Assembly: GCA_018712945.1 (NCBI GenBank)
Contig: DVFZ01000122.1
Coordinates: 25,322 to 89,321, forward strand
Length of the DNA: 64,000 nt
Origin: Candidatus Pullichristensenella stercorigallinarum
GTDB taxonomy: Bacteria; Bacillota; Clostridia; Christensenellales; Aristaeellaceae
Direction of reading: 5' to 3'
The position numbers and the translations under genes are program-made. This document shows positions 6,798 to 16,432 of the stretch, in pieces (the stretch's first letter is position 1; the number at the start of each line of letters is the position of its first letter). Under the pieces are notes generated by a model. That model had not been told where the DNA came from. It made no database searches and saw only the letters and a list, made by a program, of their open reading frames with translations.

Positions 6798-9700
6798 TAG
6801 TAGTGGAGGAGGCCTTCGAAGGCAAGGTGGGTTTCGCCGGTCAGGGAAGCGCGGCCGTTTTCGATGCGTACGATCAGGTCGCCGCCGGGGAGTTTGACGG
6901 TGATATCCTCGTTTTCCGGGCAGTAGCCCAGTTTGACCGCCGCCGCTGCCGCCGCGCACGCGCCGGTGCCGCAGGCCAGCGTTTCGCCGTTGCCGCGCTC
7001 GTATACGCGCAGTTTCAGCATGCGCTCGTTCACCACGCGCGCAAAGCCCGCGTTCACCCGCTCCGGGAAGATGGCCGCGCTTTCAAAGAGCGGGCCGAGC
7101 GTTTCCAAATCCAGCGCGTCCACACGCTCCACAAAGGTCACGCAGTGCGGGTTGCCCATGGACAGGCAGGTGATGCGGAAATCCCTGCCGCCAAACTCGG
7201 CCAGGCGGTTCACGACTTCCTCGCCGGGCAGGTTGACGGGCACCTTTGCCGCCGCAAAGCACATTTCGCCCATGTCCACGCGCGCCGAGGTGGCCAATCC
7301 GTCGGTGAGCAGGAGCTTGACGCGCTTTACGCCGCCGCCCGCTTCGATGGACACCTCCCCGCCCGGGGCGATGCCGCGGTCGTGCAGGTACTTGCCCACC
7401 AGCATCAGGCAGCTTCCCGCCATGCCGCCGGGGCTGCCGTCGCGGTTGAACATGCGCATCTTCGCGTCGGCCACGTCGCTTTGCTCGATCAGGGCGATGC
7501 CGTCGCCGCCCACGCCGAAGTGCCGGTCGCACAGGGTTACGCACAGCGATTCCGCGCAGGATATGCGCCCGTCGCGGTTGTCGATGACGATATAGTCCGT
7601 GCCCGCGCACTGCATTTTCGCAAAGCGCAGTTCGCCGCGCTTTGTACGCATGTGGCACAAATCCACAAGCTCGGTATTGCGTTCGTTGTAACGGCTTTTG
7701 AGGATATCGGCCAGGGCGTTGGCCGTGTCCAGCGAGGTCAGGCAGGCGATGGATTTGGCCAGCGCCCGCCGGTGCAGGGCGATGTAATCGCGCATGGTGT
7801 CGTCGCGCAGCGCGCCGGTGTAGACCACATAGCTGACTTTGCCGCTCTCCATCAAATCGAAGGCCTCGCCGCTTTCGCCAATGCCGGGAATCTCGGTCAC
7901 GTCGATGCCGAGCTGGCGGATGGCGCGCGCGGTGGTGTGGGTGGCGTACATCTTCGCGTTCAGGTCGTAGAGTTTCTTGGCCAGCGTCACCAGGTCGTAA
8001 TGGTCGTGGTCGTCCACGGACAGAAGCACGCCCAGCGGCTGTCCCGGCTCCGGCACGCGGATGCCCGCGGCGGTCAGGCCCTTGAACAGGGCCTCGTCCA
8101 TGCGCCGGCCCAGCCCCAGCACTTCGCCGGTGGACTTCATTTCCGGGCTTAAGTAGGCGTTGGCGTCGGTGAGCTTTTCAAACGAGAACACCGGCACCTT
8201 CACCGCGTAATAGGGCGGCGTGCGCTGAAGCCCCGTGCCATAGCCCAGGTCGCGCAGCTTCGCGCCCAGCATCACCCGCGAGGCCAGGTCCACCATGGGC
8301 ACGCCCGTCACCTTGCTGATGTAGGGGATGGTGCGCGAGGCGCGGGGGTTGACCTCGATGACGTAGAGCTGGCCGTGGTAGATCAGGTATTGTATGTTCA
8401 CAAGCCCCTTCGTGCCCAGCGCCAGCGCCAGCTTTTCCGAGCAGGACACCAATTCGGCGCGCATGCCGTCGTTCAGGTTGTAGGGTGGGTACACGGCGAT
8501 GGAATCGCCCGAGTGTACGCCGGCGCGCTCGATGTGCTCCATGATGCCGGGGATGAGCACTTCCTCGCCGTCGGAAATTACGTCCACTTCCAGCTCCGTG
8601 CCGGGCATGTACTTGTCCACCAGCACGGGGTTTTCCGTGCCGCCGCGCAAGATGGTCTGCATATAGGCGCGCACTTCCGCCTCGTCGTAGGCGATGGTCA
8701 TGTTCTGCCCGCCGATGACGTAGCTGGGCCGCACCAGCACCGGATAGCCGATTTCCCCGGCCGCCCGCACGGCTTCTTCCTCGCTCGTCACGCCGCGCCC
8801 GGCGGGGCGGCGGATGCCGAGGCGTCCGAGCATTTCGTCAAAGCGCTCGCGGTCTTCGGCCAGGTCAATGCCCTCGGCGGAGGTGCCGAGGATGCGCACG
8901 CCGTGGCCGTCCAGGCACTTGGCCAGCTTCACCGCCGTCTGCCCGCCAAAGGCCACCACCACGCCCACCGGGTTTTCGCAGGCGACGACGCTCAAGACGT
9001 CCTCCTCGGTGAGCGGCTCGAAATAGAGGCGGTCGGCGGTGTCGTAGTCCGTGGAGACGGTTTCCGGGTTGTTGTTGACGATGACCACCTCATAGCCCAT
9101 GCGCCGCAGCGTGCGCACGCAGTGGACGGAGGAATAGTCAAACTCAATGCCCTGCCCGATGCGGATCGGCCCGCTGCCCAGAACGATGACCACCGGCTTG
9201 CCCGAGCGCTTGAAGCGCCGCGCGTCGCAGGCCTTGTCCGTGGTGGCGTAGAAATAGGGCGTTTCGGCGTCGAACTCGGCGGCGCAGGTGTCCACCAGCT
9301 TGTAGGAATAATGGCAGGGGCCGGGGATTTCCACACCCAGGCGCGCAAGGGCCTTGTCCGTGTAGCCGAGGCGCTTGCCCTCTTCGTAAGAGGGGGCCTT
9401 TTCAAAGTCGGCCAGATGCTTGAGCTTGGCAAGGAAGAAGCGGTCGATGCGGGTGAGGGCGAAGATGGTATCAAAGTTCACGCCCTTTTTGATGGCCTCG
9501 AACACCGTGAACAGCCGCCGGTCGTCCATGGCGCGCAGGCGCTCCATGACATCGCCTTCGGCGGGGAGGTTCAATGTGTCCATGCCGATTTCCGCGCCGC
9601 GCACGGCCTTCATCAGCGCCATTTCAAACGAGGGGGCGATGGCCATGACCTCGCCGGTGGCCTTCATCTGCGTGCCCAGGCGGCGGCTGGCCCCGGAGAA

Positions 9701-10816
9701 CTTGTCAAACGGCCAGCGCGGCAGCTTGACCACCACGTAGTCCACCGCCGGCTCGAAGCAGGCGCAGGTCTTGCCGGTGACGTCGTTTTTGATTTCGTCC
9801 AGCGTATAGCCCAGGGCCAGCTTAGCCGCCACCTTGGCGATGGGATAGCCGGTGGCCTTGGAAGCCAGCGCTGAAGAGCGCGACACGCGGGGGTTGACCT
9901 CGATGACGGCGTATTCAAAGCTGTCCGGATTGAGGGCGAACTGGCAGTTGCAGCCGCCCACCACGCCCAGCTCGGTGATGATGTTCAAAGCCGCTGTGCG
10001 CAGCATCTGGTATTCGCGGTTGGCCAGCGTCAGCGCCGGGGCGACGACGATGGAATCGCCGGTATGCACGCCCACGGGGTCGAAGTTTTCCATGGAGCAC
10101 ACGGCGATGACGTTGCCGGCGCGGTCGCGCATGACCTCAAACTCGATTTCCTTCCAGCCGTAGATGTACTTTTCAATCAGCGCCTGATGGATGGGGCTGG
10201 CCTCCAGGCCGCCCGCGGCCACGGCGGCAAGCTCCTCGGGGTTGTTGGCCACGCCGCCGCCCGCGCCGCCCAGTGTGAACGCGGGCCGCACAATCACCGG
10301 ATAGCCGATTCTTTCGGCGATGGCAAGCGCCTGCAAAACCTCCGTGGCCGTGGCCGAGGGGATCAGCGGCTGGCCGATCTTTTCCATGGCCTCTTTGAAA
10401 AGCTCGCGGTCCTCGGCGCGGTCGATGGCCTCCACCGGGGTGCCCAGCAGCTTTACGCCCATGCGGTCGAGGAAGCCCTCGTGGTAGAGCTGGGAGGAGA
10501 TGGTCAGCCCCGTCTGCCCGCCGAAACCGGCCAGCAGCCCGTCCGGGCGCTCCTTTTCGATGATGCGGCGGATGGTCTCGGCGGTCAATGGCTCCAGATA
10601 AACCTCGTCCGCGGCAAAGGAGGTATCGCCGTCCGCGGCGGGACGGTCGGTCATGATGGTGGCCGGGTTGGAGTTGACCAGCACCACTTCCAGCCCCGCC
10701 TGCTTGAGCACGCGGCAGGCCTGCGTGCCCGCGTAGTCAAATTCCGCCGCCTGGCCGATGACGATGGGGCCGGAGCCAATCAGCATCACTTTTTTGATTC
10801 CCTCAAGCATCGGCAT
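6797..10816 (-). CDS. carB: CarB fused to a DapF-like domain
   Basis: The ORF has 1339 residues. Residues 1-1055 are a complete carbamoyl-phosphate synthase large subunit: two ATP-grasp halves (GSGPIVIGQAAEFDYAG and GSGPIRIGQGIEFDY) and an MGS-type allosteric end. It makes carbamoyl phosphate with CarA for arginine and pyrimidines. Residues 1056-1339 are a DapF-fold domain. Aligned with DAP epimerase, HGLGND has become QCAGTD and catalytic MCGN has become MAGS, so the first catalytic Cys is lost; LACGTGACA with the second Cys, MGNPH and ER are kept. A separate intact dapF lies at 55.9 kb. An internal ATG (M1056, codon at 7651) has only a weak upstream GGA, so a true fusion is favoured. GGGAGG precedes the ATG, which overlaps carA by 14 nt. 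Confidence 0.9.
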   Translation of the reverse strand: MPMLEGIKKVMLIGSGPIVIGQAAEFDYAGTQACRVLKQAGLEVVLVNSNPATIMTDRPAADGDTSFAADEVYLEPLTAETIRRIIEKERPDGLLAGFGGQTGLTISSQLYHEGFLDRMGVKLLGTPVEAIDRAEDRELFKEAMEKIGQPLIPSATATEVLQALAIAERIGYPVIVRPAFTLGGAGGGVANNPEELAAVAAGGLEASPIHQALIEKYIYGWKEIEFEVMRDRAGNVIAVCSMENFDPVGVHTGDSIVVAPALTLANREYQMLRTAALNIITELGVVGGCNCQFALNPDSFEYAVIEVNPRVSRSSALASKATGYPIAKVAAKLALGYTLDEIKNDVTGKTCACFEPAVDYVVVKLPRWPFDKFSGASRRLGTQMKATGEVMAIAPSFEMALMKAVRGAEIGMDTLNLPAEGDVMERLRAMDDRRLFTVFEAIKKGVNFDTIFALTRIDRFFLAKLKHLADFEKAPSYEEGKRLGYTDKALARLGVEIPGPCHYSYKLVDTCAAEFDAETPYFYATTDKACDARRFKRSGKPVVIVLGSGPIRIGQGIEFDYSSVHCVRTLRRMGYEVVIVNNNPETVSTDYDTADRLYFEPLTEEDVLSVVACENPVGVVVAFGGQTAVKLAKCLDGHGVRILGTSAEGIDLAEDRERFDEMLGRLGIRRPAGRGVTSEEEAVRAAGEIGYPVLVRPSYVIGGQNMTIAYDEAEVRAYMQTILRGGTENPVLVDKYMPGTELEVDVISDGEEVLIPGIMEHIERAGVHSGDSIAVYPPYNLNDGMRAELVSCSEKLALALGTKGLVNIQYLIYHGQLYVIEVNPRASRTIPYISKVTGVPMVDLASRVMLGAKLRDLGYGTGLQRTPPYYAVKVPVFSFEKLTDANAYLSPEMKSTGEVLGLGRRMDEALFKGLTAAGIRVPEPGQPLGVLLSVDDHDHYDLVTLAKKLYDLNAKMYATHTTARAIRQLGIDVTEIPGIGESGEAFDLMESGKVSYVVYTGALRDDTMRDYIALHRRALAKSIACLTSLDTANALADILKSRYNERNTELVDLCHMRTKRGELRFAKMQCAGTDYIVIDNRDGRISCAESLCVTLCDRHFGVGGDGIALIEQSDVADAKMRMFNRDGSPGGMAGSCLMLVGKYLHDRGIAPGGEVSIEAGGGVKRVKLLLTDGLATSARVDMGEMCFAAAKVPVNLPGEEVVNRLAEFGGRDFRITCLSMGNPHCVTFVERVDALDLETLGPLFESAAIFPERVNAGFARVVNERMLKLRVYERGNGETLACGTGACAAAAAAVKLGYCPENEDITVKLPGGDLIVRIENGRASLTGETHLAFEGLLHY

Positions 10817-11870
10817 AGGCGTTTCCTCCCATCATGGCAATAAAGCGGTCGAACAGGCCCTCGGTGTCCTGCGGGCCGGCGCAGGCCTCGGGGTGGAACT
10901 GCACGGAAAAGGCGTTCAGGGCCGGGTAGTCCACGCCCTCGAAGGTGCCGTCGTTGGCGTTGACAAAGCGCAAAACGCCGGGCACGCCGTCGGTTTCCAC
11001 CGCGTAGCCGTGGTTTTGCGAGGTGATGAGCGTGCGCTCGCCCAGCAGGTCGCGCACGGGCTGGTTCGCGCCCCGGTGCCCGTACTTGAGCTTGACAGTC
11101 GTCCCGCCCTGGGCAAGGGCCATGAGCTGATGGCCCAGGCAGATGCCAAACACCGGCAGCCGCCCCATGATTTCGCGGATTTGCGCGATTTCAAAGGCGT
11201 TGTCGGCGGGGTCGCCGGGGCCGTTGGAGAGCATCGCGCCGTCGTAGCCGCCCAGCAGCACCTCGCCCGCGGGCGTATCGTGGGGCAGCACGGTTACATG
11301 GCAGCCGCGTTTGTTCAGCTCGCGGACGATATTGTGCTTGGCGCCGTAGTCGATGAGCGCTACGCGGAAGCGTTCGCGCTTGCAGGACGCCTCCTCGGGG
11401 GCCTTGACGCTCGCCGCCGCCACAGCGCCGCGCACGGCGTATGCGCGCACACGAGAAAGGTCTGTTGGCACTTCATTGCAAATCAGGGCGTTGGTCACGC
11501 CCTCCTCGCGCAGGATGCGGGTGATTTCCCGCGTGTCCACGCCCATGATGCCGGGCACGCCGCGTTCCTTCAAAAACGCGTCCAGCGTGCCCTGGCAGCG
11601 GAAGTTCGAGGGAAAATCGCAGGCCTCGCGCACCACATAGCCACGCGCCAGGCATTCGCCCTCGTAGTCCTCGGGAATCATGCCGTAATTGCCAATCAGG
11701 GGGAAGGTCTGCAAGATGATTTGCCCGGCATAGCTGGGGTCGGTGAGGGTTTCCGGATAGCCGCACATGTTTGTAGTGAACACCAGTTCCCCGAGTCCCT
11801 CGCCCTCTGCGCCGAAGGCGAGGCCCTCGAAGACCTCGCCGGAAGCGAGCACCAGATAGCGCTTTTTCAC
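10803..11870 (-). CDS. carA: Carbamoyl-phosphate synthase small subunit
   Basis: The protein has 355 residues, the normal CarA length. The N-terminal CPSase small domain starts VKKRYLVLASGEVFEG. The class I glutamine amidotransferase domain shows GICLGHQL with the nucleophilic Cys, and FHPEA with His and Glu. It releases ammonia from glutamine for CarB. The start is GTG 11870 with GAGGTGA upstream; the longer track ORF has a non-homologous N-terminus overlapping argD. GTG overlaps the argD stop in a GTGA, so translation is coupled. It is the fifth gene of the arginine operon. Confidence 0.93.
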   Translation of the reverse strand: MKKRYLVLASGEVFEGLAFGAEGEGLGELVFTTNMCGYPETLTDPSYAGQIILQTFPLIGNYGMIPEDYEGECLARGYVVREACDFPSNFRCQGTLDAFLKERGVPGIMGVDTREITRILREEGVTNALICNEVPTDLSRVRAYAVRGAVAAASVKAPEEASCKRERFRVALIDYGAKHNIVRELNKRGCHVTVLPHDTPAGEVLLGGYDGAMLSNGPGDPADNAFEIAQIREIMGRLPVFGICLGHQLMALAQGGTTVKLKYGHRGANQPVRDLLGERTLITSQNHGYAVETDGVPGVLRFVNANDGTFEGVDYPALNAFSVQFHPEACAGPQDTEGLFDRFIAMMGGNAYADA

Positions 11871-13021
11871 CCCGCGATCACCTCTTTCAGGATGGCAACG
11901 GCGGCTTTCAGATCGTCCCAGCCGATGGTAAGCGGCGGCAGCAGGCGCACGCGGGTCTTGGCCGTGAGCACCAGCACGCCGCGCGTCAGGCATTCCTGGA
12001 CGATTCCGGCGGCGGGCTTTTCCGTTTCAATGCCAAGCATCAGGCCCAGGCCGGTGACGGCGCGCACGCCCTTCGCGCCGGAAAGCTCGCCGCGAATGTA
12101 TTCACCGCGCGCGCGCACGCCCGCGAGCAGTTCTTCGTCGATGCGCTCAAGGATGCTTACCGCGCCGGCGCAGGCCACGGGGTTGCCGCCGAAGGTGGAG
12201 CCGTGGTCGCCGTAGGTGAGCACGTCCTTGACCGATTCGGCAAACAGCGTCGCGCCGATGGGCAGGCCGCCGCCCAGGCCCTTGGCCGTGGAAACCAGGT
12301 CGGGCGCGAGGCCGTAGGCCATGTAGGCGTACAATTCGCCGCAGCGGCCGTTGCCGGTCTGCACCTCGTCCACGCACAAAAGCATGCCCTTTTCGCGGCA
12401 GAGCGCCTCCACGCCGCGCAGGAAAGCGCCGTCCAGGGGTTGCACGCCGCCCTCGCCCTGCACAATTTCCAGCATCACGGCGCAGGCGCCGTTCTCCGCC
12501 GCCAGGGCGCGCACGCTTTCCAAGTCGTTGGGCTGGGCATAGGCAAAGCCGGCCGGGAAGGGGCCGAAATGCTGGTGGAACACGTCCTGGCCGGTGGCGG
12601 CGAGTGTAGCGATGGTGCGGCCATGGAAGCTGTCTTTGAGGGTGATGATCGCCCTGCGGCCGGTCTTTTCGCCATACTTGCGCGCCGCCTTGATCATGCA
12701 CTCGTTGGCCTCCGCGCCGGAGTTGGAGAAGAACACCTTCTGCATTCCCGTGCGCTGGCAGAGCATTTCCGCCAGGCGCGCGCAGGGTTCGGCGTAGTAG
12801 AGGTTGCAGGTGTGGGGCAGGGCGTGAATCTGCTTTGTGACCGCCTCAGCCCAGGCGGGGTCGGAAACGCCGAAGATGTTCACGGCGATGCCGCTGCCCA
12901 GGTCGATGTATTCCTTGCCCTCTTCATCCCACAGATGCGCGCCCTCGCCATGGGTAAAAGTGACGGGATAGCGCTTGTAGGTATTGGCGACATAGGTTTC
13001 ACAGGCTTTCCGGATATCCAT
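11867..13021 (-). CDS. argD: Acetylornithine aminotransferase
   Basis: The protein has 384 residues and is a class III PLP-dependent aminotransferase. Visible signs are FFSNSGAEANE for cofactor phosphate binding, LCVDEVQTGNGRCG with the Asp that holds the pyridine nitrogen, and STAKGLGGGLPIGA with the Schiff-base Lys. It converts N-acetylglutamate semialdehyde to N-acetylornithine. The start is ATG 13021 (MDIRKACETY), with AGGAG 7 nt upstream, only 5 nt after the argB stop. The 43 extra residues in the track are out-of-family and discarded. Confidence 0.93.
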   Translation of the reverse strand: MDIRKACETYVANTYKRYPVTFTHGEGAHLWDEEGKEYIDLGSGIAVNIFGVSDPAWAEAVTKQIHALPHTCNLYYAEPCARLAEMLCQRTGMQKVFFSNSGAEANECMIKAARKYGEKTGRRAIITLKDSFHGRTIATLAATGQDVFHQHFGPFPAGFAYAQPNDLESVRALAAENGACAVMLEIVQGEGGVQPLDGAFLRGVEALCREKGMLLCVDEVQTGNGRCGELYAYMAYGLAPDLVSTAKGLGGGLPIGATLFAESVKDVLTYGDHGSTFGGNPVACAGAVSILERIDEELLAGVRARGEYIRGELSGAKGVRAVTGLGLMLGIETEKPAAGIVQECLTRGVLVLTAKTRVRLLPPLTIGWDDLKAAVAILKEVIAG

Positions 13022-13026
13022 ATTCT

Positions 13027-13878
13027 TCACTCCTCGAACATCGTTCCCAGGCCCTCGTCGGTCAGAAGCTCGATCAGCACCGCGTGAGGCACGCGGCCGT
13101 CGATGATAAATACTTTTTTCACCCCGCGGCGGATGGCCTCGGTGCAGCACTGCGCCTTGGGGATCATGCCCCCGGCGATCACGCCGGTTTCAATCAGACG
13201 GGGCACATCGCTCAAATTGATGTGGCGGATGAGCGTGGCGGGGTCCTCGCGGTCGCGCAGGATGCCGGGCACGTCGGTCATGGTCACCAGCGAGGAGGCG
13301 CCCAGTTCCCCGGCGATGCGGGCGGAGGCGGTATCGGCGTTGATGTTGTAGGTATTGCCCTCCAGATCGCAGCCCACGGTGGACACCACGGGGATGTAGC
13401 CCTTTTCCAGCACATCCAGGATGGGGCGCACGTCCACCTTGACGATTTCGCCCACATAGCCCAGCTCCGCGCGCAGGGGGCGGGCCTGAATCATGCCGCC
13501 GTCCATGCCGCACAGGCCCACGGCGCGCCCGCCGATGGATTGCAGTAAGTTGACCAGACCCTTGTTGATCTTGCCGGATAGCACCATCTGCACGATGTCG
13601 GCGGTTTCGCGGTCGGTGACGCGCAATCCGCCCACAAAGCGCGATTCCTTGCCCACGCGGCCGAGCATTTCCGTAATTTCCGGCCCGCCGCCGTGCAAAA
13701 GCACCACCTTGACGCCCACCAGCGACAAAAGCACGATATCGCGCATCACCGCGTGTTTGAGTTCTTCATTGACCATGGCGTTGCCGCCGTATTTGATGAC
13801 GACGATCTGCCCGTTATACTGCTGGATATAGGGAAGCGCCTGCACGAGGATCTCGGCGCGCTGCGCGTTATTGGTCAT
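13027..13878 (-). CDS. argB: Acetylglutamate kinase
   Basis: The protein has 283 residues and belongs to the amino-acid kinase family. It carries IVVIKYGGNAM near the N-terminus, LLHGGGPEI for substrate and phosphate binding, NINADTAS, and a C-terminal GGMIPKAQCC loop. It phosphorylates N-acetylglutamate and in many bacteria is the arginine-feedback step; feedback cannot be proved here. AAGGAGGCAACCC precedes the ATG. It lies between argJ and argD. Confidence 0.94.
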   Translation of the reverse strand: MTNNAQRAEILVQALPYIQQYNGQIVVIKYGGNAMVNEELKHAVMRDIVLLSLVGVKVVLLHGGGPEITEMLGRVGKESRFVGGLRVTDRETADIVQMVLSGKINKGLVNLLQSIGGRAVGLCGMDGGMIQARPLRAELGYVGEIVKVDVRPILDVLEKGYIPVVSTVGCDLEGNTYNINADTASARIAGELGASSLVTMTDVPGILRDREDPATLIRHINLSDVPRLIETGVIAGGMIPKAQCCTEAIRRGVKKVFIIDGRVPHAVLIELLTDEGLGTMFEE

Positions 13879-13910
13879 GGGTTGCCTCCTTGCATAAATA
13901 TACGCATCCG

Positions 13911-15125
13911 TCAGGTGCGGTAATCGCCGTTGATCTTCACATAGTCGTAGGTCAGATCGCAGCCCCAGGCCACGGACGAATATTCGCCACTGTTCAGGTT
14001 CACTTCGATGACCACTTCCTCCTCCAAAAGCACCTTCTTGGCCTTTTCTTCGGAAAAGGGTATGCCTGCGCCGTTTTTGCAGACCTCCACGCGCCCGGCG
14101 GCGGAGAAGAAGGAAACGTCCACTTTATGCACATCCACATCCACTCCGGCATAGCCGATGGCGCACAATACGCGCCCCCAGTTGGCGTCGGAGCCGAACA
14201 TGGCCGCCTTGACCAGCGAAGAACAAATGACCGATTTGGAAACCACGTCGGCAATTTCCTGCGTCCTTGCGCCGGTGAGCGCGCATTCCACCAGCTTGGT
14301 CGCGCCTTCGCCGTCGCGGGCGATCATGCGGCACAGGGCGGTGGTGACGGCGTTCAGCGCCGCGCAGAAGGCGTCGTAGTCCGCGCCTTCGCCGGTGATT
14401 TCGGCGTTCCCGGCCATACCGTTGGCCAGCACGCAGCACATGTCGTTGGTGGAAGTGTCGCCGTCCACGCTGATGCGGTTGAAGCTCTTTTTTACGTCCG
14501 CCGACAGCGCCTTTTGCAGCATGGCCGGGGAAATGGCCGCGTCGCTGGTCACAAACACCAGCATGGTGGCCATGTTGGGGTGGATCATGCCCGAGCCCTT
14601 GGCGATGCCGCCCAGGCGCGCGGCCTTGCCGCCCACGGCAAACTCCACGGCCACGGATTTGATGCGCGTGTCGGTGGTGAGGATGGCCTCGGCGGCGGGA
14701 AGATCATCCCCGCTCAGGCCATGCACCAGCGGCTGCATGCCCCCGGCGATGGGGGCGATGTCCAGCGGCTGGCCGATGACGCCCGTGGAGGCCACGACCA
14801 CGTCCGTGGCGGGCACGCCGGCGTGCTTTTCCACCAGCGCGCACATATCGCGGGCGATCTCCACGCCGTTTGCGTTGCAGGTGTTGGCGTTGCCGCTGTT
14901 GCAGATGATGGCGGAGGCATAGCCGTCGGCCAGGTTTTCCTTTGTCACCAGCAGCGGCGCGCCCTTGACCAGGTTTTGCGTATACACCGCCGCCGCCGAG
15001 GCGCGCTTTTCGGAAACGATCAGGGCCAGGTCGCGCTTTTCGCGGTTTTTGCGGATGCCACAGTGGATGCCCGAGGCCGTGAAGCCCTGCGCGGCGCAAA
15101 CGCCGCCTTCGATCAATTTCATCAT
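13911..15125 (-). CDS. argJ: ArgJ ornithine acetyltransferase
   Basis: The protein has 404 residues and is an Ntn-type autoprocessing enzyme. The self-cleavage motif is seen as KGSGMIHPNMATML, where cleavage before Thr would yield alpha and beta chains. It transfers acetyl from N-acetylornithine to glutamate, recycling the acetyl group; whether it is also an N-acetylglutamate synthase cannot be told. GGAGGTATAAAA precedes two possible starts (ATG 15125 or 15122). Its presence explains the absence of argE and argA here. Confidence 0.94.
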   Translation of the reverse strand: MMKLIEGGVCAAQGFTASGIHCGIRKNREKRDLALIVSEKRASAAAVYTQNLVKGAPLLVTKENLADGYASAIICNSGNANTCNANGVEIARDMCALVEKHAGVPATDVVVASTGVIGQPLDIAPIAGGMQPLVHGLSGDDLPAAEAILTTDTRIKSVAVEFAVGGKAARLGGIAKGSGMIHPNMATMLVFVTSDAAISPAMLQKALSADVKKSFNRISVDGDTSTNDMCCVLANGMAGNAEITGEGADYDAFCAALNAVTTALCRMIARDGEGATKLVECALTGARTQEIADVVSKSVICSSLVKAAMFGSDANWGRVLCAIGYAGVDVDVHKVDVSFFSAAGRVEVCKNGAGIPFSEEKAKKVLLEEEVVIEVNLNSGEYSSVAWGCDLTYDYVKINGDYRT

Positions 15126-15167
15126 TTTTATACCTCCTCCGAACCTTCCGCGCGCATGCCGCCGTTT

Positions 15168-16094
15168 CTATAACTCCAGCCCCGCGGCCAGATCCGCGCC
15201 CATTTTCATGTTCAAAAGTTGCACCGCCGCGCCGGACGCGCCTTTGCCGAGGTTGTCGTAAACGGCCAGCAGGGTGAAGCGCTCCCCGTTGCCCTCGCAG
15301 GCGACGATCATGCTGTCCTTGCCCGAGAGCAGCCCCGCCGAGGCAAAGCCGCCTTCGGAAATGGTTTCCCGAAAGGAAACCACCGGGCCGGTGTAGAGCG
15401 ATTTGTATACGGCGCGCACATCTTTCATGCCTGCGCCCTTTGCAAGCTGCGCGCGGTGCAAAGGCACGCTGACCAGCATGCCGCTGTAAAAATTGCCCAC
15501 CACCGGCAGAAACACCGGCGGCTGCGTAAGGCCCGCTATTTTCGTCATTTCCGGCAGATGTTTGTGCGCCTGCGCCAAGCCATAGGGCCGGGGCGGATCG
15601 TAGATCGCGCCCTTTTCGGCGTAATCGGCGATCATCTTCTTGCCGCCGCCGGAATAGCCGGTCAGCGACGTGCAGGAAAGCGGCGTTTCCGGGGAAAGCA
15701 GCCCCGCCGCCACCAGCGGCGCGACCAGGGCGATAAAGCCGCTGGCATGGCAGCCGGGCACGGCTACGCGCTTTGAGGATAAGACCGCCGCGCAAGCCGC
15801 CGCGCCCAGCTCCGGCAGGCCATAGGCCCAACCCGGCGCGGTGCGGTGGGCGGTGGAGGCGTCCAACACGATGGTATCCGGGTTTTCCACCATGGAAACG
15901 GCTTCGCGCGCCGCCGCGTCCGGCAGGCACAAAATGGCCGCGTTGCAGGCGTTGAGCGCCCATTTGCGCGCCGCCGCGTCCTTGCGCTTTTCTTCGGGCA
16001 ATACGATCAGCTCCACATCCTCCCGCGCCGACAGCCGTTCGGAAATGCGCAGCCCCGTGGTGCCTTCGCGCCCATCAATAAATACCTTAAACAA
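15168..16094 (-). CDS. argC: N-acetyl-gamma-glutamyl-phosphate reductase, short type
   Basis: The protein has 308 residues and is of the shorter ArgC type. It shows the Rossmann start VFIDGREGTTG, the catalytic Cys in PGCHASG and the later LTGYSGGGKKM. It reduces acetylglutamyl phosphate to the semialdehyde. I choose TTG 16094 (FKVFIDG...) because GGGGGA lies 6 nt upstream and the homologous sequence begins there; ATG 16118 is the alternative. It is the first gene of the operon, preceded by a promoter overlapping an ARG-box-like sequence. Confidence 0.9.
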   Translation of the reverse strand: MFKVFIDGREGTTGLRISERLSAREDVELIVLPEEKRKDAAARKWALNACNAAILCLPDAAAREAVSMVENPDTIVLDASTAHRTAPGWAYGLPELGAAACAAVLSSKRVAVPGCHASGFIALVAPLVAAGLLSPETPLSCTSLTGYSGGGKKMIADYAEKGAIYDPPRPYGLAQAHKHLPEMTKIAGLTQPPVFLPVVGNFYSGMLVSVPLHRAQLAKGAGMKDVRAVYKSLYTGPVVSFRETISEGGFASAGLLSGKDSMIVACEGNGERFTLLAVYDNLGKGASGAAVQLLNMKMGADLAAGLEL

Positions 16095-16121
16095 AGCAAT
16101 TCCCCCGCATAATTTCATACC

Positions 16122-16159
16122 GATATGAATAATTATAAGCAAACTCGTCTAAAAGTCAA
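16122..16159 (-). promoter_or_regulatory. Arginine operon promoter with overlapping ARG-box-like operator
   Basis: On the minus strand TTGACT (16154-16159) and TATAAT (16132-16137) are 16 bp apart. TATGAATAATTATAAG (16124-16139) covers the -10 and matches the AT-rich ARG box core TGAATAATTAT. Repression by an ArgR/AhrC-type regulator when arginine is plentiful is inferred. Confidence 0.7.
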
Positions 16160-16372
16160 CCGCGAGCGAAAAAATATACAAAAAATTCGCATATTAATGA
16201 TGCGTCAAAGGGCGGACGCTCCCTGCATCGCGCGTGGGCAAAGCCGGAACCGTTTTTCCACCGGAACAGAGGCGGAATGCGCACGGAGCGCATTGTTGGT
16301 TCCCCCTAGGGCCAACGCCTCTTCTGCCAAATCCGCCGGCCATTGCGAACGGTGGCAGCCACACAAAACCCT

Positions 16373-16402
16373 TTGCCATTGCCGGCACACCCGTGGTATA
16401 AT
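16373..16402 (+). promoter_or_regulatory. Sigma-70-type promoter of the DUF3795 gene
   Basis: TTGCCA and TATAAT are separated by 18 bp, about 30 nt before the ATG. Confidence 0.65.
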
Positions 16403-16432
16403 ATCCTCAAACCCCGGATTGGAGGGCTGGCC

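Noticed and set aside
8375-9874. Plus-strand ORF of 499 residues opposite carB
   Set aside because: It is a shadow; its translation is the antisense of ATP-grasp sequence.
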